Shown here: positions 35,230 to 45,250 of the stretch, piece by piece
How the letters are laid out: every line of letters begins with the position of its first letter
Position numbering within the stretch: the stretch's first letter is position 1
From: Paenibacillus sp. BSR1-1
GTDB lineage: Bacteria; Bacillota; Bacilli; Bacillales; Cytobacillaceae
DNA length: 64,000 bases
NCBI RefSeq assembly: GCF_030403775.1
Contig: NZ_JAQMWQ010000002.1
Coordinates: forward strand, 124,001 to 188,000
Direction: 5' to 3'
The notes under the pieces: model-generated
Told to the model about the DNA's origin: nothing
The model's database searches: none
Seen by the model: only the letters and a program-made list of their open reading frames with translations
Position numbers and translations under genes: made by a program

Positions 35230-36036
35230 ATGGAAAAAAACAGTTTGTATGAAACATTACAAAAAGTAAGAGAAGTGAATCCACTTGTACATAATATCAC
35301 AAATGTTGTGGTAACGAATTTTACAGCAAATGGGCTTCTGGCACTTGGGGCATCACCGGTTATGGCTTATGCCGAGGAAGAAGTTGCCGATATGGCTAAA
35401 ATCGCTAGTGCACTCGTTTTAAATATTGGTACATTAAACTCTCAAAACGTCAATTCTATGATTCTTGCAGGAAAATCTGCGAATCAACATAATGTCCCGG
35501 TCATTTTTGACCCAGTAGGAGCTGGGGCTACGAGGTATCGAACCGAAACGGCACAAAGAATTATGAAGGATGTCAAAATCTCCATCATTAGAGGCAATGC
35601 GGCAGAAATCGCAAATGTTGTTGGTGAAAAGTGGGAAATCAAGGGCGTAGACGCTGGAAATACCGAGGGGAATGTCATTGACCTTGCGAACACAGCTGCC
35701 CAAAAAATGAATTGCGTAGTTGTCATTACCGGAAAAGAAGATATCGTCAGCGATGGCAAAACAACCTATGCCGTTGCTAATGGTCATCCCATCTTAACTA
35801 AAGTGACCGGCACAGGATGCTTATTGACCTCCGTAATCGGTGCTTTTGCAAGTGTCGAAAAAGATCTCATAAAGGCTTCTGTTGCTGCGTTAACTTTTTA
35901 TGGAATTGCAGCGGAAAAGGCAGCACAAAAAACAATTGAACAAGGACCAGGCAGTTTCCAAATCGAATTTTTAAACCAATTGTCAGTTGTTTCCACTGAT
36001 GATATTAAGCAACATAGCGCAATCAGACAGGTTTAG
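35230..36036 (+). CDS. thiM: Hydroxyethylthiazole kinase
   Basis: 268 residues. Phosphorylates the thiazole moiety (THZ) for thiamin salvage. The N-terminus [23 protein letters not shown] is the family signature (split around residue 24), [12 protein letters not shown] (about 94-105) and [17 protein letters not shown] (about 190-206) are the substrate and anion-hole regions. Ribokinase-like fold, cytoplasmic. It is the first gene under the TPP riboswitch, 12 bases before thiD. Confidence 0.96.
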   Translation: MEKNSLYETLQKVREVNPLVHNITNVVVTNFTANGLLALGASPVMAYAEEEVADMAKIASALVLNIGTLNSQNVNSMILAGKSANQHNVPVIFDPVGAGATRYRTETAQRIMKDVKISIIRGNAAEIANVVGEKWEIKGVDAGNTEGNVIDLANTAAQKMNCVVVITGKEDIVSDGKTTYAVANGHPILTKVTGTGCLLTSVIGAFASVEKDLIKASVAALTFYGIAAEKAAQKTIEQGPGSFQIEFLNQLSVVSTDDIKQHSAIRQV

Positions 36037-36048
36037 GGGGCTAATAAA

Positions 36049-36858
36049 ATGAAAAAAGCATTAACGATTGCAGGGTCGGATAGCGGCGGCGGAGCCGGAA
36101 TCCAGGCGGATCTTAAAACTTTTCAGGAATTACAGGTTTTTGGAATGTCAGCTTTAACCGCTGTTACCGCTCAAAATACCTTGGGTGTTCATGGGGTGTA
36201 TCCGATGACAGTCGAGGCTGTGGTAAAACAGATACAGGCAATAGGCGATGATATGGGAACGGATGCCGTGAAAACCGGAATGCTTTTTAATGCAGAAATC
36301 ATCGAGGCGGTTGCTGAAATTATAAGTAAATTTAATTGGGAAAACCTTGTGGTAGACCCTGTTATGATTGCCAAAGGTGGCGCTTCATTATTGCAGATGG
36401 AAGCCATTTCAGCAATGAAAAAATATTTATTGCCGCTTGCAAAAGTAATTACACCGAACATACCAGAAGCCGAGGTTCTGACTGGCATGTCGATTCATAC
36501 GGCCAAAGAGAAAGAGGAAGCGGCTAAGAGATTAATGGAATTTGGCGTTCAAAACGTTATCATCAAAGGCGGCCATGATGAGGATGAATCTGTATCCATC
36601 GATCTATTGTTTGACGGGACAGAATTCTACACTTTTGCCAAGGAACGAATTCAAACGAAAAACACTCACGGAACCGGCTGTACTTTTTCAGCAGCCATCA
36701 CAGCTGAACTTGCAAAAGGCGCGCCTTTATATGAGGCAGTCGCATTAGCCAAGGATTTTATTCATGATGCGATCCAATTTGATTTGGAAATTGGCAAAGG
36801 ACATGGTCCAACCAACCATTGGGGATACAGAGTAAAGAATGAGGGCTTGCGCTTATGA
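36049..36858 (+). CDS. thiD: Bifunctional HMP/HMP-phosphate kinase
   Basis: 269 residues. Phosphorylates 4-amino-5-hydroxymethyl-2-methylpyrimidine twice to HMP-PP. Motifs are [18 protein letters not shown] (about 7-24), DPVMIAKGG (about 104-112), GMLFNAEII and [13 protein letters not shown] (about 205-217, anion hole). Start after AGGGGGCTA. The stop overlaps thiE by 4 bases. The close match to the HMP kinase motifs favours ThiD over pyridoxal kinase PdxK, though Bacillus members can have overlap in activity. Confidence 0.94.
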   Translation: MKKALTIAGSDSGGGAGIQADLKTFQELQVFGMSALTAVTAQNTLGVHGVYPMTVEAVVKQIQAIGDDMGTDAVKTGMLFNAEIIEAVAEIISKFNWENLVVDPVMIAKGGASLLQMEAISAMKKYLLPLAKVITPNIPEAEVLTGMSIHTAKEKEEAAKRLMEFGVQNVIIKGGHDEDESVSIDLLFDGTEFYTFAKERIQTKNTHGTGCTFSAAITAELAKGAPLYEAVALAKDFIHDAIQFDLEIGKGHGPTNHWGYRVKNEGLRL

Positions 36859-37493
36859 AAAATTTACGAGACTACCTAAAAGTATATTTTATCATGGGCA
36901 GCCCTAACTGCCTGAAGGACCCAGCTGAGGTATTAAAAGAAGCCATCGCTGGGGGGATTACCCTTTTTCAATTTCGTGAAAAAGGAGAAGGTGCTTTAAC
37001 TGGAGAGGATAAAAATACTCTCGCCAGAGAACTTCAAAGCATATGCAGAGAGCATCACATCCCGTTCATTGTCAATGACGATATCGAGCTGGCACTTGCG
37101 ATTGATGCTGACGGTGTCCATATAGGGCAAGAGGACGAGTCTGTGAAAACGGTTAGGAAAAAAATTGGCGATAAACTACTCGGGGTGTCTGTTCATTCTA
37201 CAGAGGAAGCGATGACTGCGATCAGAGAAGGCGCAGATTATTTTGGTATTGGGCCAGTTTTTCCGACAAAAACAAAAGTGGATGCTAAACCATCCAGGGG
37301 GACAGAACTTATTGAAACACTTAGGAAAAATGGATACCAAACCCCAATTGTCGGCATTGGCGGAATTACGGCAGAAAATGCCCGATCCGTTGTGGAAGCA
37401 GGCGCAGATGGGGTTTCCGTTATTACGGCAATCAGCCATGAAAAGTCACCTTTAGAAGCTGCCAAGAAATTAAAAGGAGCGGTGACAGGATGA
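36855..37493 (+). CDS. thiE: Thiamin-phosphate synthase
   Basis: 212 residues. Couples HMP-PP with thiazole phosphate to give thiamin phosphate. TIM-barrel motifs are FQFREKGE (about 36-43), [24 protein letters not shown] (about 71-94, split by the barrel strand), LGVSVHS (about 109), [14 protein letters not shown] (about 129-142) and IGGITAENA (about 168-176). It overlaps both neighbours by 4 bases, so translation is coupled through the operon. Confidence 0.96.
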   Translation: MKNLRDYLKVYFIMGSPNCLKDPAEVLKEAIAGGITLFQFREKGEGALTGEDKNTLARELQSICREHHIPFIVNDDIELALAIDADGVHIGQEDESVKTVRKKIGDKLLGVSVHSTEEAMTAIREGADYFGIGPVFPTKTKVDAKPSRGTELIETLRKNGYQTPIVGIGGITAENARSVVEAGADGVSVITAISHEKSPLEAAKKLKGAVTG

Positions 37494-37999
37494 AAAGAAC
37501 CCATAAACTTACTTTAACGGCCATGATGATTGCGATAGGCACGATTTCTAGCAGTTTAGTATCGATTCCAATCGGATTTACCAAGGTCTTTCCTGTTCAG
37601 CACTTTTTAAATGTATTATCGGCAGTATTATTAGGACCTTATTATGCAGTGGCCCAGGCCTTTTGTGTATCCCTGCTGCGAAACTTAATGGGGACCGGAT
37701 CCGTATTTGCCTTTCCTGGCAGTATGGTTGGGGCATTATTGGCATCCTTATTATTTTGGAAAACTAGAAAAATATATCTTGCTTTTATAGGTGAGGTCAT
37801 TGGAACGGGCATCCTGGGAGCACTCCTATCCTATCCAATCGCAACCCTGATTCTCGGACAAAAAGCGACCTTATTTGGATTTATTCCATTGTTTATTTTT
37901 AGCTCCTTTGCTGGTGCACTGATTGGTTTTGTTATTCTTACTATTTTTTCAAAAAATAAAGTTGTCAATTTGGCAGATTCCAAGGCTGTGAACAAATGA
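37490..37999 (+). CDS. thiW: ThiW, thiazole-specific ECF transporter S component
   Basis: 169 residues with about five or six membrane segments. The pattern [25 protein letters not shown] (about 22-46) is characteristic of ThiW, the substrate-binding membrane component believed to import hydroxyethylthiazole through the shared ECF energising module. The ATPase and T components are not in the window. Location between thiE and ylmB in a TPP-controlled operon agrees. Confidence 0.9.
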   Translation: MKRTHKLTLTAMMIAIGTISSSLVSIPIGFTKVFPVQHFLNVLSAVLLGPYYAVAQAFCVSLLRNLMGTGSVFAFPGSMVGALLASLLFWKTRKIYLAFIGEVIGTGILGALLSYPIATLILGQKATLFGFIPLFIFSSFAGALIGFVILTIFSKNKVVNLADSKAVNK

Positions 38000-39285
38000 G
38001 AAAAGAGTTGCGGGAACGGATATCGAATGAAGTGGAAGCGAGACAAGAGGAATTACTGGAACTATTAACAAAGCTTATAGCCTTTCCAACCGTAAGTCCA
38101 CCTGCCCGAAATACCACGGAGGTACAGGACTTTATTAAAGGCTATCTGGAAGATTTGGGATTTGAAACAGAAAAATGGGACGTATACCCAGGAGATCCGA
38201 ATGTCGTAGGGATTTTACACGGTGAATCTTCTAATCAATTTAATAGCTTGATTATAAATGGGCATGTGGATGTGGCCGAGGTAGGGGATGATAAAGAGTG
38301 GAATTCATCGCCATTTGAAACCATAACCAAGGATGGCTATATTTACGGCCGTGGTGTTGCCGATATGAAGGGCGGAATCGCTGCCTCCCTTATGGCTATT
38401 AAACTTTTAAAACAACTCGGCATTCCGCTACAAGGTGACCTGCAATTCCAATCGGTTATTGGGGAGGAAGTGGGGGAGGCCGGTACGCTAGCCTGTATGG
38501 AAAAAGGATACAAGGCAGACTATGCCGTTGTTGTCGATACAAGCGACCTACATATACAAGGACAGGGCGGCGTCATTACGGGCTGGATTACCATTCAAAG
38601 TAAAAAAACCTACCATGACGGGCTTAGAAGGAACATGATTCATGCTGGCGGAGGCATTAACGGGGCCAGTGCGATTGAGAAAATGACAAAAATCATTACC
38701 GGGCTTCAAGAACTTGAACGGCATTGGGCGGTAACGAAAAGCTATGATGGGTTTCCGTCTGGTACTAATACGATCAATCCTGCAGTCATTGAGGGAGGCC
38801 GGCATGCAGCTTTTGTTGCTGACCGCTGCTCTTTATGGATCACGGTACATTTTTACCCGAACGAGGATTTCGAAGACGTGATTAAGGAAATTGAACAGCA
38901 TATTGGTGCTGTCGCTGCTTCTGACCCATGGCTAAGGGAAAATCCTCCGGAATTTGTTTGGGGTGGTAAATCGATGATTGTTGACCGCGGGGAAATTTTC
39001 CCTTCTTTAGAAATCGATCCTGAACATTCTGGAACAAAGCTTTTAACTAATTCCTTTGAAAAATTGCTTGGCTTTGAGCCAGCGGTTGGTATGTCAACCA
39101 CTGTAACGGACGCAGGCTGGCTTGGCCGGGCGGGGATTCCGACGGTTATCTTCGGGCCCGGAAAACTAGAAGATGCCCATGCTGTCAATGAAAAAGTAGA
39201 AATCAAACAATTGCTGGATTTTACAAAAGTGTTAGCCGTATTTATTGCAGAGTGGTGCAATACAAGGAAGGAGGACCAACAATGA
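37996..39285 (+). CDS. ylmB: Formylaminopyrimidine deformylase (YlmB-type, M20 family)
   Basis: 429 residues of the M20/ArgE deacetylase family. Metal and catalytic motifs are NGHVDVAEVGD (about 88-98), YGRGVADMKGG (about 116-126), IGEEVGEAGT (about 155-164) and a late His in EDAHAVNEKV (about 394-403). YlmB removes the formyl group from N-formyl-4-amino-5-aminomethyl-2-methylpyrimidine, a product of thiamin degradation, before TenA acts. The specific assignment rests on the operon (tenA and thiXYZ follow). Sequence alone would also permit acetylornithine deacetylase. Confidence 0.87.
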   Translation: MRKELRERISNEVEARQEELLELLTKLIAFPTVSPPARNTTEVQDFIKGYLEDLGFETEKWDVYPGDPNVVGILHGESSNQFNSLIINGHVDVAEVGDDKEWNSSPFETITKDGYIYGRGVADMKGGIAASLMAIKLLKQLGIPLQGDLQFQSVIGEEVGEAGTLACMEKGYKADYAVVVDTSDLHIQGQGGVITGWITIQSKKTYHDGLRRNMIHAGGGINGASAIEKMTKIITGLQELERHWAVTKSYDGFPSGTNTINPAVIEGGRHAAFVADRCSLWITVHFYPNEDFEDVIKEIEQHIGAVAASDPWLRENPPEFVWGGKSMIVDRGEIFPSLEIDPEHSGTKLLTNSFEKLLGFEPAVGMSTTVTDAGWLGRAGIPTVIFGPGKLEDAHAVNEKVEIKQLLDFTKVLAVFIAEWCNTRKEDQQ

Positions 39286-39953
39286 AATTTTCACAAAGGC
39301 TTTATCTAAAAGTAGAGGATATTTGGAAAAAAACGCATCAGCATCCTTTTGTGGTCGGAATGGGTACCGGGGAATTACCTGTTGAATCCTTTATCCGTTA
39401 CATGAAGCAGGATTATGTGTTCCTAATCGACTATTCAAAGTTGTTTGCATTTGGAGCAGTGAAGGCAGGGGACCTGGAGACGATGGCGGCGTTCGCAAAA
39501 CTCTTAAACGAAACCTTACATGGAGAAATGGAACTCCATCGTCAGTATGCGGAAAGATTTGGAATTACACATCAGCAGCTTGAAGAAACAAAGCCGACTC
39601 CCATCAACTTGGCATATACACGGTACATGCTGAATGTCGCCCAAAATGGCTCATTAGAGGAATTAATCGCTGCTTTACTGCCGTGTATGTGGAGCTATTG
39701 GGAGATTAGCAAGATGCTAGCAGATAACTATCCGAATTCTATCAGTCACTATCAGTACGGTGATTGGGTAAAAATGTACTCTTCAAGTGAATTTGGCGAG
39801 CTTGCCACTTGGCTCATTAATTTATTGGACGCATACGCGGATGGAAAACCTGAACGGGAGCTGGCCATTTTAGAAAATCACTTTTTGACGACTTCCCGAT
39901 TTGAATACATGTTCTGGGATATGGTTTATGCGGGGGGCGATTGGCCTGTCTAA
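39282..39953 (+). CDS. tenA: Aminopyrimidine aminohydrolase TenA (thiaminase II)
   Basis: 223 residues from ATG 39282, after AAGGAGGACC; the ATGA overlap with ylmB gives coupling. TenA hydrolyses aminomethylpyrimidine to HMP. Expected active-site residues are visible: the nucleophilic Cys in ALLPCMWSYWEI (about 131-142), an early Asp in KQDYVFLIDY (about 40-49) and the late Glu in TSRFEYMFWDM (about 205-215). All-helical and cytoplasmic. Confidence 0.94.
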   Translation: MKFSQRLYLKVEDIWKKTHQHPFVVGMGTGELPVESFIRYMKQDYVFLIDYSKLFAFGAVKAGDLETMAAFAKLLNETLHGEMELHRQYAERFGITHQQLEETKPTPINLAYTRYMLNVAQNGSLEELIAALLPCMWSYWEISKMLADNYPNSISHYQYGDWVKMYSSSEFGELATWLINLLDAYADGKPERELAILENHFLTTSRFEYMFWDMVYAGGDWPV

Positions 39954-39960
39954 TTCGTCC

Positions 39961-40695
39961 ATGTTATCTATCAAAGATCTGACCTATTCATTTAGCGGCG
40001 AAAGACCCATTTTTCAAGAAATTTCATTGGATGTAAAGTCAGGCGAATTTGTATCCGTAATAGGGGCAAGCGGGTCTGGAAAAAGTACTCTTTTTAAATT
40101 GATTACTGGTTTACTAGAGCCAGAAGCGGGAAAAATTCGTATTGGGCAGCAGGATTCAAAAAGAAGATTAGGACAGGTAGGCTACATGCCGCAAAAAGAC
40201 CTTCTTTTGCCTTGGAGGACGGTTTTGGACAATGTGTTGCTGCCACTGGAGGTAAAAAAGGAAAAAAGCCAGGAAAAAATCCCGGAAGTCCGCGAATGGT
40301 TAGCCCGTTTTGGACTGGCAGATTACGAAAATGCTTACCCAAATGAACTCTCCGGAGGGATGAAGCAGCGGGTCGCTTTTTTAAGAACATTGGTGACGGG
40401 CAGAGACCTCTTATTGTTAGATGAGCCGTTTGGCGCATTGGATTCTTTAACAAAACGCAACATGCATAGCTGGTTACTGGGGCTGTGGGGAGAATTACAA
40501 AAAACGGTCCTGTTCATCACCCATGATCTTGAGGAAGCGATTTTATTAAGTGATCGAATTTATTTGTTAAGAGGCAACGGCATCCAAGAATTAAAAGTCA
40601 GCTTGCCGAGACCTAGAATCTCAGAGCTAATCTATCAATCTGATTTTATGGCGATGCGAAAAGAATTGGAGTGGCTGATTCAACATGAAAGGTAA
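39961..40695 (+). CDS. thiZ: Pyrimidine ABC transporter ATP-binding protein ThiZ
   Basis: 244 residues from ATG 39961; no good ribosome site is seen, so coupling from tenA seems likely. Walker A is GASGSGKST (about 37-45), the Q-loop is YMPQKDLLLPW, the signature is LSGGMKQR (about 132-139), Walker B is LLLLDEPFGALD (about 152-163), and the H-loop is FITHDLEEA. It powers uptake of formylaminopyrimidine through ThiX and ThiY. It overlaps thiX by 11 bases. Confidence 0.9.
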   Translation: MLSIKDLTYSFSGERPIFQEISLDVKSGEFVSVIGASGSGKSTLFKLITGLLEPEAGKIRIGQQDSKRRLGQVGYMPQKDLLLPWRTVLDNVLLPLEVKKEKSQEKIPEVREWLARFGLADYENAYPNELSGGMKQRVAFLRTLVTGRDLLLLDEPFGALDSLTKRNMHSWLLGLWGELQKTVLFITHDLEEAILLSDRIYLLRGNGIQELKVSLPRPRISELIYQSDFMAMRKELEWLIQHER

Positions 40696-41452
40696 TTTAA
40701 AAAAATGGACCGGCGATTATGGGTTATTTTTGCTTGTGGTCATCCTTCTTGTCAGTTTGTGGCAATGGATCGTCAAGCAGGGAATGGTTCCAGCGTTTAT
40801 CCTGCCTTCCCCATCGGCGATTTGGGCATCTCTGATCGATAACCGGGAGCTTTTGTTCGAAGAGCATTTGCCTGCAACATTAAAGGAAGTCCTAATTGGA
40901 TTCGGATTTTCTCTTGCTGGAGGTCTACTGTTAGGTATAGGGATGCATTTTTTCCGACCGGTAGAAAAAATCTTATATCCCTTTCTCGTCATCTCACAAA
41001 CGGTTCCGTTGATCGCGATTTCACCTATTTTTATTATGTGGTTCGGCTATTCGATTTGGAGTAAAATTGCTGTCACGATCTTAACGGCATTTTTTCCAAT
41101 TGTCGTGAGTACTTATGATGGCTTGAAGGCAGGCGGGAAGGAATATCGTGAATTATTGCAAACCATGGGTGCGGGCCGCTGGATGATTTTTAAGAAAATC
41201 CAAATGCCAATGGCACTGCCTTCCATCTTTTCTGGATTGAAAATGTCTGTTGTCTATTGTGTTGTGGGAGCGACGATCGGAGAATGGCTGGGGGCAAGTG
41301 AAGGGCTCGGTTATTTCAGCCGAAGGATGTCGGGAAACTTAAAGGCAGATGCAGTATTTGCTGCCATATTTCTTCTGTCTTTGCTTGGGATTGTCTTATT
41401 TTTACTAATAAGTTTAGTAGAAAAACAGTTATTGAAAAATCAAAATCGTTAA
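40685..41452 (+). CDS. thiX: Pyrimidine ABC transporter permease ThiX
   Basis: 255 residues with about six membrane segments. The BPD-transporter EAA-type loop is around KEYRELLQTMGAGRWMIFKK (about 155-174) and is followed by IQMPMALPSIFSGLKM. The N-terminal segment LPSPSAIWASL is typical of nitrate/taurine/thiamin-precursor permeases. Its place between thiZ and thiY supports a pyrimidine-precursor substrate. Confidence 0.9.
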   Translation: MKGNLKKWTGDYGLFLLVVILLVSLWQWIVKQGMVPAFILPSPSAIWASLIDNRELLFEEHLPATLKEVLIGFGFSLAGGLLLGIGMHFFRPVEKILYPFLVISQTVPLIAISPIFIMWFGYSIWSKIAVTILTAFFPIVVSTYDGLKAGGKEYRELLQTMGAGRWMIFKKIQMPMALPSIFSGLKMSVVYCVVGATIGEWLGASEGLGYFSRRMSGNLKADAVFAAIFLLSLLGIVLFLLISLVEKQLLKNQNR

Positions 41453-41475
41453 CATCATGGAAGGTTGTATGTAGA

Positions 41476-42471
41476 ATGAAAAAAAGTTTCTTAATAATGT
41501 TAAGTCTATTGTTATTACTTTTAAGTGCATGTGGGAAAAGTGAATCTGCTAAATCCTCGGGCAAGGATGCAGGGCTTCAGAAGGTCAGCCTTATGTTGGA
41601 TTGGTATCCGAATGCCGTTCATTCTTTCCTTTATGCTGCACAAGAGAAGGGTTATTTTAAAGAGCAAGGCTTGGATGTGGATATTCAAATGCCAGCTGAT
41701 ACAAATGATCCTCTAAAACTAGTAGCGGCAGACAAAATTGATATGGCTTTGAGCTATCAACCGCAAGTATTAGTGGCGCGAGGTGAGGAAATCCCTGTGA
41801 AATCCTTTGCGGCAATCGTCCGTCATCCCTTAAATCAGTTAATGGTCCCTGCTGATAGTTCGGTACAATCACCGAAGGATTTAGCCGGTAAGACGATTGG
41901 CTACCCATCGATTCCACTGGATGAAGCGATTGTATCGACAATGGTGAAGGCAGATGGGGGAGAAGCAAGTAAGATTAAAATGGTTGATGTGGGCTGGGAC
42001 TTGATTCCGGCGATGGCAACAAAGAAAACAGATGCCCTTATTGGCGGCTATATTAATCATGAGAAATTATTGTTAGATAAAGAGGGCCATCCTATGCGGA
42101 CATTAAACCCTGCCGACTATGGGGTTCCCGATTATTATGAATTGGTATTGGTTGGCAGTGAAAAGGGATTAAAAGCGAAGCCAGAGGTATTTAAAAAGTT
42201 TATGGCGGCGATCACAAAGGGCCAAAAATATGTGTCTGAACATCCAGAAGAGGGACTTTCCGTCCTAATGAAACACGAAGACAAATCCTCCCCGCTTGAA
42301 AAGGACGTCGAAACGAAAAGCTTGGAAATCCTGCTTCCATTAATGGATGCCAAGGATAAAACCTTTGGCTACCAGGACCCTGAAACCTGGAACAACGTTG
42401 CACAATGGCTGAAAGCAAACAAAGTAATAAAAGATTCAGTGAACCCTAAAGATTCATTCATTAATTTTTAG
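41476..42471 (+). CDS. thiY: Pyrimidine-precursor-binding lipoprotein ThiY
   Basis: 331 residues. Lipoprotein signal peptide with lipobox LSAC, Cys18. The mature protein has the NMT1/THI5-like fold, with the hallmark LDWYPNAVHSFLYAAQEKGYF just after the tether (about 36-56). It binds N-formyl-aminomethylpyrimidine-type ligands outside the membrane. It is the last gene of the thiamin salvage operon, followed by a strong terminator. Confidence 0.92.
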   Translation: MKKSFLIMLSLLLLLLSACGKSESAKSSGKDAGLQKVSLMLDWYPNAVHSFLYAAQEKGYFKEQGLDVDIQMPADTNDPLKLVAADKIDMALSYQPQVLVARGEEIPVKSFAAIVRHPLNQLMVPADSSVQSPKDLAGKTIGYPSIPLDEAIVSTMVKADGGEASKIKMVDVGWDLIPAMATKKTDALIGGYINHEKLLLDKEGHPMRTLNPADYGVPDYYELVLVGSEKGLKAKPEVFKKFMAAITKGQKYVSEHPEEGLSVLMKHEDKSSPLEKDVETKSLEILLPLMDAKDKTFGYQDPETWNNVAQWLKANKVIKDSVNPKDSFINF

Positions 42472-42484
42472 CTAATAAACAATA

Positions 42485-42515
42485 CGAAAGACCCCAACAA
42501 TGTTAGGGTCTTTCG
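42485..42515. terminator. Terminator of the thiamin operon
   Basis: CGAAAGACCCC pairs with AGGGTCTTTCG around a 9-base loop (inner C-A mismatch). It lies between convergent genes and can serve both. Confidence 0.8.
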
Positions 42516-42521
42516 CTTTGT

Positions 42522-42953
42522 TTATCCCATTCCATTTTCGCCGCTGTCATAATTGAACAGCCAATGTATTCCAAACTTATCCGTTACCATTCCGTAGCAT
42601 TTGCTCCAGAAGGTTTCTTGAAGCTCCATGCCCACTTTTCCACCTTCCTTTAGTTGATGGAAAGCATTTTTAATCTCATCCAAATTCTTACTGACAAATG
42701 CTAAATTTACGTTATTTCCTTCAACAAACTCCATCCCTGGAAAAGTATCAGAAAACATAACATTGCTGCCACTGATGTTAAGCCGTGTGTGCATAACTAA
42801 ATTTTTTGCTTCTTCTGGCATAGGATAGTTGGGATCCTGCGGTGTTTCTCCAAAGGTCATAATTTGTGGTTCTTCTGTGCCAAATACCTTTGCATAAAAC
42901 TCCACTGCTTCCCGACAGTTGCCATTAAAATTTAAATAAACATCAACAGACAT
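42522..42953 (-). CDS. VOC-family protein (PhnB-like)
   Basis: 143 residues from ATG 42953, preceded by GGAGGAAAAC; an in-frame start 33 bases upstream has no site. PhnB-like glyoxalase-fold protein: NFNGNCREAVEFYAKVFGTE (about 6-25), HTRLNISGSNVMFSD, and the ending YGMVTDKFGIHWLFNY (about 122-137). Family members include antibiotic-resistance and dioxygenase relatives, and PhnB itself has no established activity. Cytoplasmic, monocistronic. Confidence 0.82.
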   Translation of the reverse strand: MSVDVYLNFNGNCREAVEFYAKVFGTEEPQIMTFGETPQDPNYPMPEEAKNLVMHTRLNISGSNVMFSDTFPGMEFVEGNNVNLAFVSKNLDEIKNAFHQLKEGGKVGMELQETFWSKCYGMVTDKFGIHWLFNYDSGENGMG

Positions 42954-43025
42954 TGTTTTCCTCCACACACAATTATTGTAAATCAATTTATTTTACCATT
43001 TCTAAGTTTGTAATAAAACATTCCC

Positions 43026-43754
43026 TTATAAAAATCCTTGATAATATGGCCTTGATATGAGGTTCATGAGGTACGCGGATTTGGAAGGGCCTGGTTTTCT
43101 TTTTGTATTTAAAAATTTTATAATTGTGCTGGCATTTCGAATTCCGACACCATGGCCGTAGAATTGGTCATTTCCAAAGAAGACGACATTTTCGGCGCGC
43201 CAATGCGCCTGCTTTGGGTCAAAATCAGGATTGTTGAAGTGGAGCACATCACCAGGGATAAAATCATCCCCATACTTCTGGAGAATCTGCAGATCCTCAT
43301 CAAATTGCCAGTCCATTAAATAAAGGCGGTCGAAGAGAACATTAAACCGTTCGCTGCCGATAGAATAAAGAGTGGCAATGTATAAGACAATCGCAATCCC
43401 AGTGGAGCATTCAAATGCATAGAGAGAGCCGTTTTTAATGATGTCTAATATAGCAACAGAAGGGCTGACGCCAGGTTTTATTAGGAAGCCGCCATTACTC
43501 AACCGGTCCCAAAGTTTCCGATTCGGAAAAGCATAATTAAACGTCGTAAATTTTACCCCGCTCTTATTAAGTTCCCTTGCCGCTCTCAGGGTATTGGTGC
43601 GAAATAAAAGCTCAAATTTTAAATGGGCTGTATCTTGATATATATATTCGACTTGATTGGCTGCCATTATTTTTAAAATCGTCCGCTGTTCTGCATTTGT
43701 AATCTCTTTATAAAGGGTCTCCGGCTTAACTGTCTGGTTATTTATAATAATCAT
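43026..43754 (-). CDS. tgl: Protein-glutamine gamma-glutamyltransferase (spore coat transglutaminase)
   Basis: 242 residues, close to the 245 of B. subtilis Tgl. It cross-links coat proteins by forming glutamyl-lysine bonds during sporulation. The catalytic Cys lies in YAFECSTGIAIVLYIATL (about residue 116), and the partner regions are DFIPGDVLHFNNPDFDP (about 167-183) and RAENVVFFGNDQFYGHGVGI (about 188-207). Its presence supports an endospore-forming host. A mother-cell promoter is expected but I could not identify one with confidence. Confidence 0.93.
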   Translation of the reverse strand: MIIINNQTVKPETLYKEITNAEQRTILKIMAANQVEYIYQDTAHLKFELLFRTNTLRAARELNKSGVKFTTFNYAFPNRKLWDRLSNGGFLIKPGVSPSVAILDIIKNGSLYAFECSTGIAIVLYIATLYSIGSERFNVLFDRLYLMDWQFDEDLQILQKYGDDFIPGDVLHFNNPDFDPKQAHWRAENVVFFGNDQFYGHGVGIRNASTIIKFLNTKRKPGPSKSAYLMNLISRPYYQGFL

Positions 43755-43824
43755 AGTGTCCTCCAGTTTTCATAATCAACTCCCTATATTAAAGTATGAA
43801 AGTCCCAAACTATATATTTCAGCA

Positions 43825-43856
43825 AAAAAAGCTAGGGCAGGCACCCTAGCTTTTTT
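43825..43856 (-). terminator. Terminator overlapping the stop of the MFS gene
   Basis: AAAAAAGCTAGGG and CCCTAGCTTTTTT form a 13-bp stem with loop CAGGCA. The minus-strand gene's stop codon is inside the stem. Confidence 0.85.
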
Positions 43857-45066
43857 CCAAAATTGGTTTCTTAGTTTTCATAAATCGCACGTGCATTAAC
43901 AAAAATATCAGTGCACTCATAAACCGTAGAATTGAACTAATTCCCATAGAGTTTTGTATCCCCGTTACTTCTAACAGCCAAATCCCGATTTGAGGGGCGA
44001 TAAATGCAACTAAGCTTAACAAGACATTATAGGTGGTAATGCAATAGGTTCTTTTCTCCGCCGGAGACTGCTCCAACAATAGATTGAACAATAGTAGGGT
44101 GGTTCCGGATAGAAAAAATCCCGAAATCATGCTGACAATCGTTAAATAATAAAGATTTGTAGACATAACGGTCAAAATCGGGGCAGAAGCCATTCCCGCT
44201 GCCACCCACACAAGCACTAACGTATTCGATTTTTGCTCGGCCCACTTTTTCCATAATGGGAAGGTGAAGATCTGCACCAATTGATTGCCAACAGAAAATA
44301 AACTAATCCAAAGAATCGTTGCATGTGCGTATTTGACATTGTAAATATTAAATAAGCCCCAAGCCATCTGCCAGGCAAAGTTAAAGCATAGTGCCGCAAT
44401 AAGAAACCACTTATATCCTTGATCTTTAAAAATAGACCAATCCATCGAAGAGTTCTTTCGATCGATATTTGTTTTGAGCTGGGCCGTTTCTTTGTGCTTC
44501 AGCAGGAAAAACATTTCAAGTAAGCCAAAAACAAAGGCCATAAAAAATAACCACTGATACGCAGCAGCATTGTCTGTTTCTTTTTTCATAACAATACCAA
44601 TAATAAGTGTTGTCACCATGCCTACAATTGTTAGCAACCGACTTCGATCACTGAAAAAGGTTCCTCTTCGTTCTTCCCGAATCATTCCGCTAATAAGCGT
44701 TTGCCAGCCGATGGTAGAAATCGTCCCAGGTACATTCATTACCGCGATAAGGATTAAGAAAGTCCAAGCCTGATAGGAAGGTGGAAGAAGAACCACACCC
44801 ACTAAAAGCAAGAACATCACTCTCGCCCAAAAAACATTCATCGCAACCGTTTTCTTTTGCTCTTCCAGCTTATTTAACAAAATCGCTGCTGGAATCGTCA
44901 TGATGAGTGTAACCAAGGGAGGAAGAGAACTAATTAAACCTACTTGGTAATTATTCGCTCCAAGAATTGAAATGGCGAAAATCGGAAAGTAGTTACCAGC
45001 TAAATTTAAAGCGATTATTGACACCATTCCATGATAAATACTGATTTTTTCATTATAGGTACGCAT
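43846..45066 (-). CDS. MFS transporter
   Basis: 406 residues with about 12 membrane segments. Early motifs are NYFPIFAISILGANNYQVGLISS (about 25-47, split over two helices) and the loop LNKLEEQKK between helices 2 and 3, in place of the usual MFS motif A. The region IREERRGTFFSDRSR (about 131-145) is shared with a Bacillus MFS subgroup of unknown substrate. Drug or metabolite export are both possible. Divergent from the gene at 45251. Confidence 0.78.
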   Translation of the reverse strand: MRTYNEKISIYHGMVSIIALNLAGNYFPIFAISILGANNYQVGLISSLPPLVTLIMTIPAAILLNKLEEQKKTVAMNVFWARVMFLLLVGVVLLPPSYQAWTFLILIAVMNVPGTISTIGWQTLISGMIREERRGTFFSDRSRLLTIVGMVTTLIIGIVMKKETDNAAAYQWLFFMAFVFGLLEMFFLLKHKETAQLKTNIDRKNSSMDWSIFKDQGYKWFLIAALCFNFAWQMAWGLFNIYNVKYAHATILWISLFSVGNQLVQIFTFPLWKKWAEQKSNTLVLVWVAAGMASAPILTVMSTNLYYLTIVSMISGFFLSGTTLLLFNLLLEQSPAEKRTYCITTYNVLLSLVAFIAPQIGIWLLEVTGIQNSMGISSILRFMSALIFLLMHVRFMKTKKPILEKS

Positions 45067-45250
45067 GTGCCCCCACCAGCTTCGCTATTAATATCTAAAG
45101 CTATTATACATACAAAATCCTTCGCTGAACTAAGTATTTTTTGAAAAATAAAAGTAATGCCGCTGGTGCGATCGAACGTTCTAATTTTAGGATTTATAAG
45201 GGTTAATGTTATAATAAAAACACCTACATAGATGGAAGGGAGTGGCCAGA

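Noticed and set aside
45168..45182. GAACGTTC palindrome in the divergent gap as a LexA box
   Set aside because: The Bacillus LexA site needs a 4-base spacer between CGAAC and GTTCG; here there is none.
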